In this document: positions 6,583-9,296 of the stretch, piece by piece
Layout: every line of letters starts with the position of its first letter
Position numbering within the stretch: position 1 is the stretch's first letter
From: Erythrobacter sp. UBA3075
Lineage (GTDB): Bacteria; Pseudomonadota; Alphaproteobacteria; Sphingomonadales; Sphingomonadaceae
Direction of reading: 5' to 3'
Assembly (NCBI GenBank): GCA_002367375.1
Contig: DFBR01000127.1
Coordinates: 312-9,607 of the forward strand
Length of the DNA: 9,296 bases
Made by a program: the position numbers and the translations under genes
The notes under the pieces: model-generated
Told to the model about the DNA's origin: nothing
What the model saw: only the letters and a program-made list of their open reading frames with translations
The model's database searches: none

Positions 6583-6681
6583 GGTTTCCCCTTTTTCTAC
6601 AGCTGCGCCCCTTGCAAAAACGAATCGGGTGTAGGAAAGCGAAATTTCAAACCAATTCGGTTAATTCTACCATTCGGAGCC
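6583..6681. promoter_or_regulatory. Divergent intergenic region between the DUF6456 gene and the XRE regulator
   Basis: These 99 bases are more AT-rich than their surroundings and should hold both promoters. On the minus strand AGGGG (6588-6592) is the ribosome-binding site of the DUF6456 gene. On the plus strand GGAG (6676-6679) lies just before the XRE start. Related short words recur: CGAATCGG (6621-6628), CCAATTCGG (6652-6660) and CCATTCGG (6670-6677); these could be an operator for the adjacent regulator. A TTGAAA with poor -10 match is seen on the minus strand; no promoter is convincing. Confidence 0.4.
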
Positions 6682-7260
6682 ATGGCCGTGATCAATCGCA
6701 TCAGGGATATTCGCAAAAGCAAGGGCATGACCCTCGCAAAGGTCGCCGCCGAATGCGAGCCGCCGACGACCGCGCAAACTATCGGGCGACTCGAAACGGG
6801 AATGCGCAATCTCTCGCTTGACTGGATGAACCGGATCGGCGCCGCGCTGGGCGTTGATCCCGAAGCGCTGGTAAAGGCAGAGGACGCTGCGCAACCACAA
6901 GTCATCGCTCGCCTGACGATGGCTGGCGCGGAAAGCCTTGGGCAGCCGCGCGATGCCATACTGCCGACCGAACTGGTCGATAGCGGCGAGCTGGTCTGCC
7001 TCGAAATTGAAGCCGGACAAGGTGAATATCGGGCCGGTGACCAATTGTGGATGCGCCAGATCTCTATTGACGACACCGCGCAGCTGATCAATCGCGATGT
7101 GCTCGCGCCGCGATCAGGTGGGCGTTTTGCGTTTGGGCGGCTGATCGACCGGCAAGGCTCGTTCGTCGGCCTGCTTCCTCCCGGCATTGGTCAGCGCCAG
7201 ATCGTGATCGACAGTCCTGCATGGCTGGCCGTGGCCGAAATGCTGGTGCGCAAGCTGTAA
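6682..7260 (+). CDS. XRE-family regulator with degenerate S24/LexA-like C-terminal domain
   Basis: This is a 192-residue protein from ATG 6682. Residues 5-62 form an XRE (Cro/C1-type) helix-turn-helix: RIRDIRKSKGMTLAKVAAE, then QTIGRLETGMRNLS, then a helix ending in ALGVDPEAL. Residues about 95-192 look like the beta-rich half of C1/LexA-type repressors, with YRAGDQLWM (116-124) in the position of the usual GD-V-V strand and FGRLIDRQGSF (151-161) where the KRL strand is expected. The catalytic serine (normally in a G-S-M turn) and lysine are not present, so self-cleavage is unlikely. The domain may serve in dimerisation or ligand sensing. The frame is open upstream to 6448 but that part is antisense to the DUF6456 gene. 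GTG at 6688 is an alternative start, better spaced (eight bases) from GGAG. The gene is 16 bases upstream of the glycosyltransferase gene. Confidence 0.85.
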   Translation: MAVINRIRDIRKSKGMTLAKVAAECEPPTTAQTIGRLETGMRNLSLDWMNRIGAALGVDPEALVKAEDAAQPQVIARLTMAGAESLGQPRDAILPTELVDSGELVCLEIEAGQGEYRAGDQLWMRQISIDDTAQLINRDVLAPRSGGRFAFGRLIDRQGSFVGLLPPGIGQRQIVIDSPAWLAVAEMLVRKL

Positions 7261-7276
7261 CGGCGCAGCTTTCACA

Positions 7277-8464
7277 ATGCCCCGTATTCTCTCCATCGCC
7301 ACGCTCTATCCCAATGCGCACATGCCGCGTTTTGGCACCTTTGTAGCGCGGCAGATGGAGGCGCTGGCCGCGCGCGAGGGATGGGACGTGACTGTTATCA
7401 ATCCCATTGGTGTCCCGCCGGTGCCTATGGGCCGCTACAAGGCGCTGGCCGACGCTGCTATCAGCGGGGAGGAAGGCGGGGTCGACGTGCGCCGCCCGCG
7501 CTTCACTCTGATCCCGGCAGTCGGCGGCCCGTTCAATCCGGCGATGATCGTGAAGGCCGTGCTAGCACTGGCGAAGCAGCTTCATGCGCAGGAGCCGTTT
7601 GATCTGGTGGACGCGCAGTTCTTCTATCCCGATGGCCCGGCAGCGGCACGCATCGCTGCGGAGCTTGGCCTGCCGCTCAGCATTAAGGCGCGCGGCGCGG
7701 ATATCTCCCACTGGGGCCAAAAGTTATACGCGCTGCGCAAGATGCGGGCGGCGAGTGAGCAGGCAGCGGGCCTGCTGGCAGTGAGTGCGGCTCTGCGGCG
7801 CGACATGAGTGCGCTTGGCCTGCCCGAGGACAAGATAACCGTCCACTACACCGGGCTGGATCGCGACCTATTTCACCCGCGCGATCAGGCGGAAGAGCGC
7901 CGCAAGCTGGCGGAGCAATTCAACATCCAGCTTGGCGAGGACGAGAAGCTACTGGCCTGCGTCGGTGCGTTGATCCCGCGAAAGGGGCAGGCATTGGTAA
8001 TCCGCGCACTGGCCCGCCTACAGGGGCTGCACTGTGCCTTTGTCGGCACCGGGCCGGACCGCGAGATGCTCGGGAAACTCGCCTATGAGCTGGATATACC
8101 GCACCGTGTGCATTTCCTTGGCAGCCTCGATCACGGTGCCTTGCCGATGGTGTTGAATGCCAGCGATGCGATGGTTCTGCCATCCAAGAGCGAAGGCCTT
8201 GCCAATGCCTGGGTAGAAGCGCTTGCCTGCGGCACGCCGCTGGTCATCACCGATGCGGGCGGCGCGCGGGAATTGGTGCAGGATGAGACCGCTGGCCGGA
8301 TCGTGAAGCGCAATGTCGATGCCATCGCAGGTGGAATCGCGCAGGTGCTTGGCGCAGACCACAGCCGCGAGACTGTTGCCGCCAATGCCGCACGCTTCAG
8401 CTGGGAAGCAAATGCGGCGGCGCTGGCGGACTATTACAGCGGCCTGATTGGCGCGCCCGAATAG
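7277..8464 (+). CDS. GT4-family (GT-B fold) glycosyltransferase
   Basis: This is a 395-residue cytoplasmic glycosyltransferase that should transfer a sugar from a nucleotide-sugar donor, probably in surface polysaccharide or glycolipid synthesis. The N-terminal Rossmann half begins with RILSIATLYPNAHMPRFGTFV, a pattern common in group 1 transferases, and contains VDAQFFYPDG (111-120) and the basic KARGADI stretch (137-143). The C-terminal half has the donor-site motif with Arg235-Lys236 (PRKGQ) and the E-x7-E pair Glu306/Glu314 in SEGLANAWVEALACGTPLV, the GT4 hallmark. Length and domains are complete. It follows the XRE gene by 16 bases and ends four bases before the convergent secF stop. No polysaccharide cluster surrounds it, so acceptor and sugar cannot be named. 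No clear ribosome-binding site precedes ATG 7277; translation may be coupled to the upstream gene. Confidence 0.92.
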   Translation: MPRILSIATLYPNAHMPRFGTFVARQMEALAAREGWDVTVINPIGVPPVPMGRYKALADAAISGEEGGVDVRRPRFTLIPAVGGPFNPAMIVKAVLALAKQLHAQEPFDLVDAQFFYPDGPAAARIAAELGLPLSIKARGADISHWGQKLYALRKMRAASEQAAGLLAVSAALRRDMSALGLPEDKITVHYTGLDRDLFHPRDQAEERRKLAEQFNIQLGEDEKLLACVGALIPRKGQALVIRALARLQGLHCAFVGTGPDREMLGKLAYELDIPHRVHFLGSLDHGALPMVLNASDAMVLPSKSEGLANAWVEALACGTPLVITDAGGARELVQDETAGRIVKRNVDAIAGGIAQVLGADHSRETVAANAARFSWEANAAALADYYSGLIGAPE

Positions 8465-8468
8465 AGCG

Positions 8469-9296
8469 TCAGACTTCGCCGCGAGCCTTGCGTTCCTGAC
8501 GGTCCGCCACGGTTTCCTGCGGCACAAAGCTGTCGCTCGTCACACCCAACCAGATCAGGATCGGCGCGGCCATATAGACCGAGCTGTACGTACCCACGAA
8601 AATGCCCAGCGTAATCGCTGCGACGAGGCCGAACAGGCTTGCCGGGCCGAACAGTAACAGCGGCAGCAGCGCGACGAGCAGCGTCAGGCTGGTCATCACG
8701 GTACGTGCCAGCGTTTCGTTCACCGACAAGTCGAGCAGCTCTGGCAGAGGCATCTTGCGATACTTTTTCAGATTCTCGCGGACGCGGTCGTACACAACAA
8801 TGGTATCGTTCAGTGAATAGCCGATGATGGCGAGGATCGCGGCGATGATCTGCAGGCTGAATTCAAGCTGGAACAGCGCGAACATGCCCAGCGTCAAAGA
8901 CACGTCATGGAATAGCGCGAACAGCGCGCCGATACCGAACTGCCATTCAAACCGGATCCAGATGTAGAGCGAAATCGCCAGCATCGCGCCGAGCAAAGCG
9001 TAGACCGAGCGTTCACGGAATTCGCCTGCGACCTTCCCGGAAACGGTTTCATTGGCATCACGGCGCACGTTTTCGAATTCAGACTGAATCTGATTGACCA
9101 CCTGCTCGCCAATGGCGTTGGCGGCCCCGGGCTCATCCTCTGCGCCTTCGGGCAATTGAATGCGGACAGAGACAGAATTGGGTTCGCCAAAGCGCTGGAT
9201 CGATGGCTCCCCATAGCCCAATGAGCCAAGTTGCTGGCGCAGCTCTGGAATGGGAGCAATTTCGCGGTCTTCGAAAGTAACGCGCACTTCCTGACC
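8469..9296 (-). CDS. secF: Protein translocase subunit SecF, partial (N terminus beyond right edge)
   Basis: The last 275 residues are visible, starting GQEVRVTFEDREI and reading off the edge in frame, so a complete gene of about 310-330 residues is expected. SecF with SecD uses the proton gradient to pull Sec substrates out at the periplasmic face of the inner membrane. The visible part has the end of the periplasmic P1-type domain, then five membrane segments. These begin near YALLGAMLAISLYIWIRF and include FALFHDVSLTLGMF and IIAAILAIIGYSLNDTIV, the last running into VVYDRVREN. FHDV and GYSLNDTIVVYDRVREN are the diagnostic SecF motifs. The last segments are TSLTLLVALLPLLLFG and a Gly-rich one near the C terminus, followed by a short charged tail ending GEV. 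secD is expected just upstream, outside the window. It is convergent with the glycosyltransferase gene. Confidence 0.97.
   Translation of the reverse strand, partial: GQEVRVTFEDREIAPIPELRQQLGSLGYGEPSIQRFGEPNSVSVRIQLPEGAEDEPGAANAIGEQVVNQIQSEFENVRRDANETVSGKVAGEFRERSVYALLGAMLAISLYIWIRFEWQFGIGALFALFHDVSLTLGMFALFQLEFSLQIIAAILAIIGYSLNDTIVVYDRVRENLKKYRKMPLPELLDLSVNETLARTVMTSLTLLVALLPLLLFGPASLFGLVAAITLGIFVGTYSSVYMAAPILIWLGVTSDSFVPQETVADRQERKARGEV

Noticed and set aside
6448..6681. N-terminal extension of the XRE protein in the same open frame
   Set aside because: The extension is antisense to the DUF6456 gene and crosses its promoter; the helix-turn-helix begins right after ATG 6682, which has GGAG upstream.
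8455..8490. Possible bidirectional terminator between the glycosyltransferase and secF
   Set aside because: Only an imperfect CGAA/TTCG pairing is seen, with no solid stem and no T tract on either strand.

Overview
The window looks like chromosomal core sequence from an alphaproteobacterium, most likely a sphingomonad of the Erythrobacter/Altererythrobacter type. This is inferred from high GC content with GC-rich third positions, the protein style of the Uup, DUF6456 and SecF genes, and a chorismate mutase tail ending in an EVIRHH motif. No tRNA, rRNA, insertion sequence, prophage or CRISPR array was seen. Genes are tightly packed and almost every base is accounted for.

Layout, left to right. 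(1) Positions 1-84 hold the 3' end of a plus-strand gene, probably an AroQ-type chorismate mutase. (2) Positions 108-2599, minus strand, form a three-gene signalling operon read right to left: a secreted PepSY-type small protein, an OmpR/PhoP-family response regulator, and an overlapping membrane sensor histidine kinase. (3) A 117-base divergent intergenic region (2600-2716) carries a tandem array of GTCAC-like half-sites, a candidate OmpR-family operator. (4) Plus strand 2717-6108 holds a Uup-type ABC-F ATPase and, 35 bases later, a 505-residue acidic, Pro/Glu-rich, mostly disordered protein of unknown function with an amphipathic C-terminal helix. (5) This runs convergently, with no intervening base, into a minus-strand DUF6456 protein (6109-6582). 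(6) Divergent from that is a plus-strand pair: an XRE-type regulator with a C-terminal half resembling a dead S24/LexA fold, then a GT4 glycosyltransferase (7277-8464). (7) Convergent again, and cut by the right edge, is the C-terminal part of SecF (8469-9296); secD would be expected just outside.

How the genes work together. The PepSY protein, regulator and kinase probably form one envelope-sensing unit that may autoregulate through the half-site array. The most thought-provoking juxtaposition is the Uup gene. Uup-class ABC-F factors help ribosomes through difficult nascent chains. This one has seven consecutive prolines in its own linker and sits directly upstream of a gene full of Glu-Pro and Asp/Glu runs, the kind of sequence such factors are reported to help translate. 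A functional link is a hypothesis only. Nothing in the window is clearly a new defence or mobile system.
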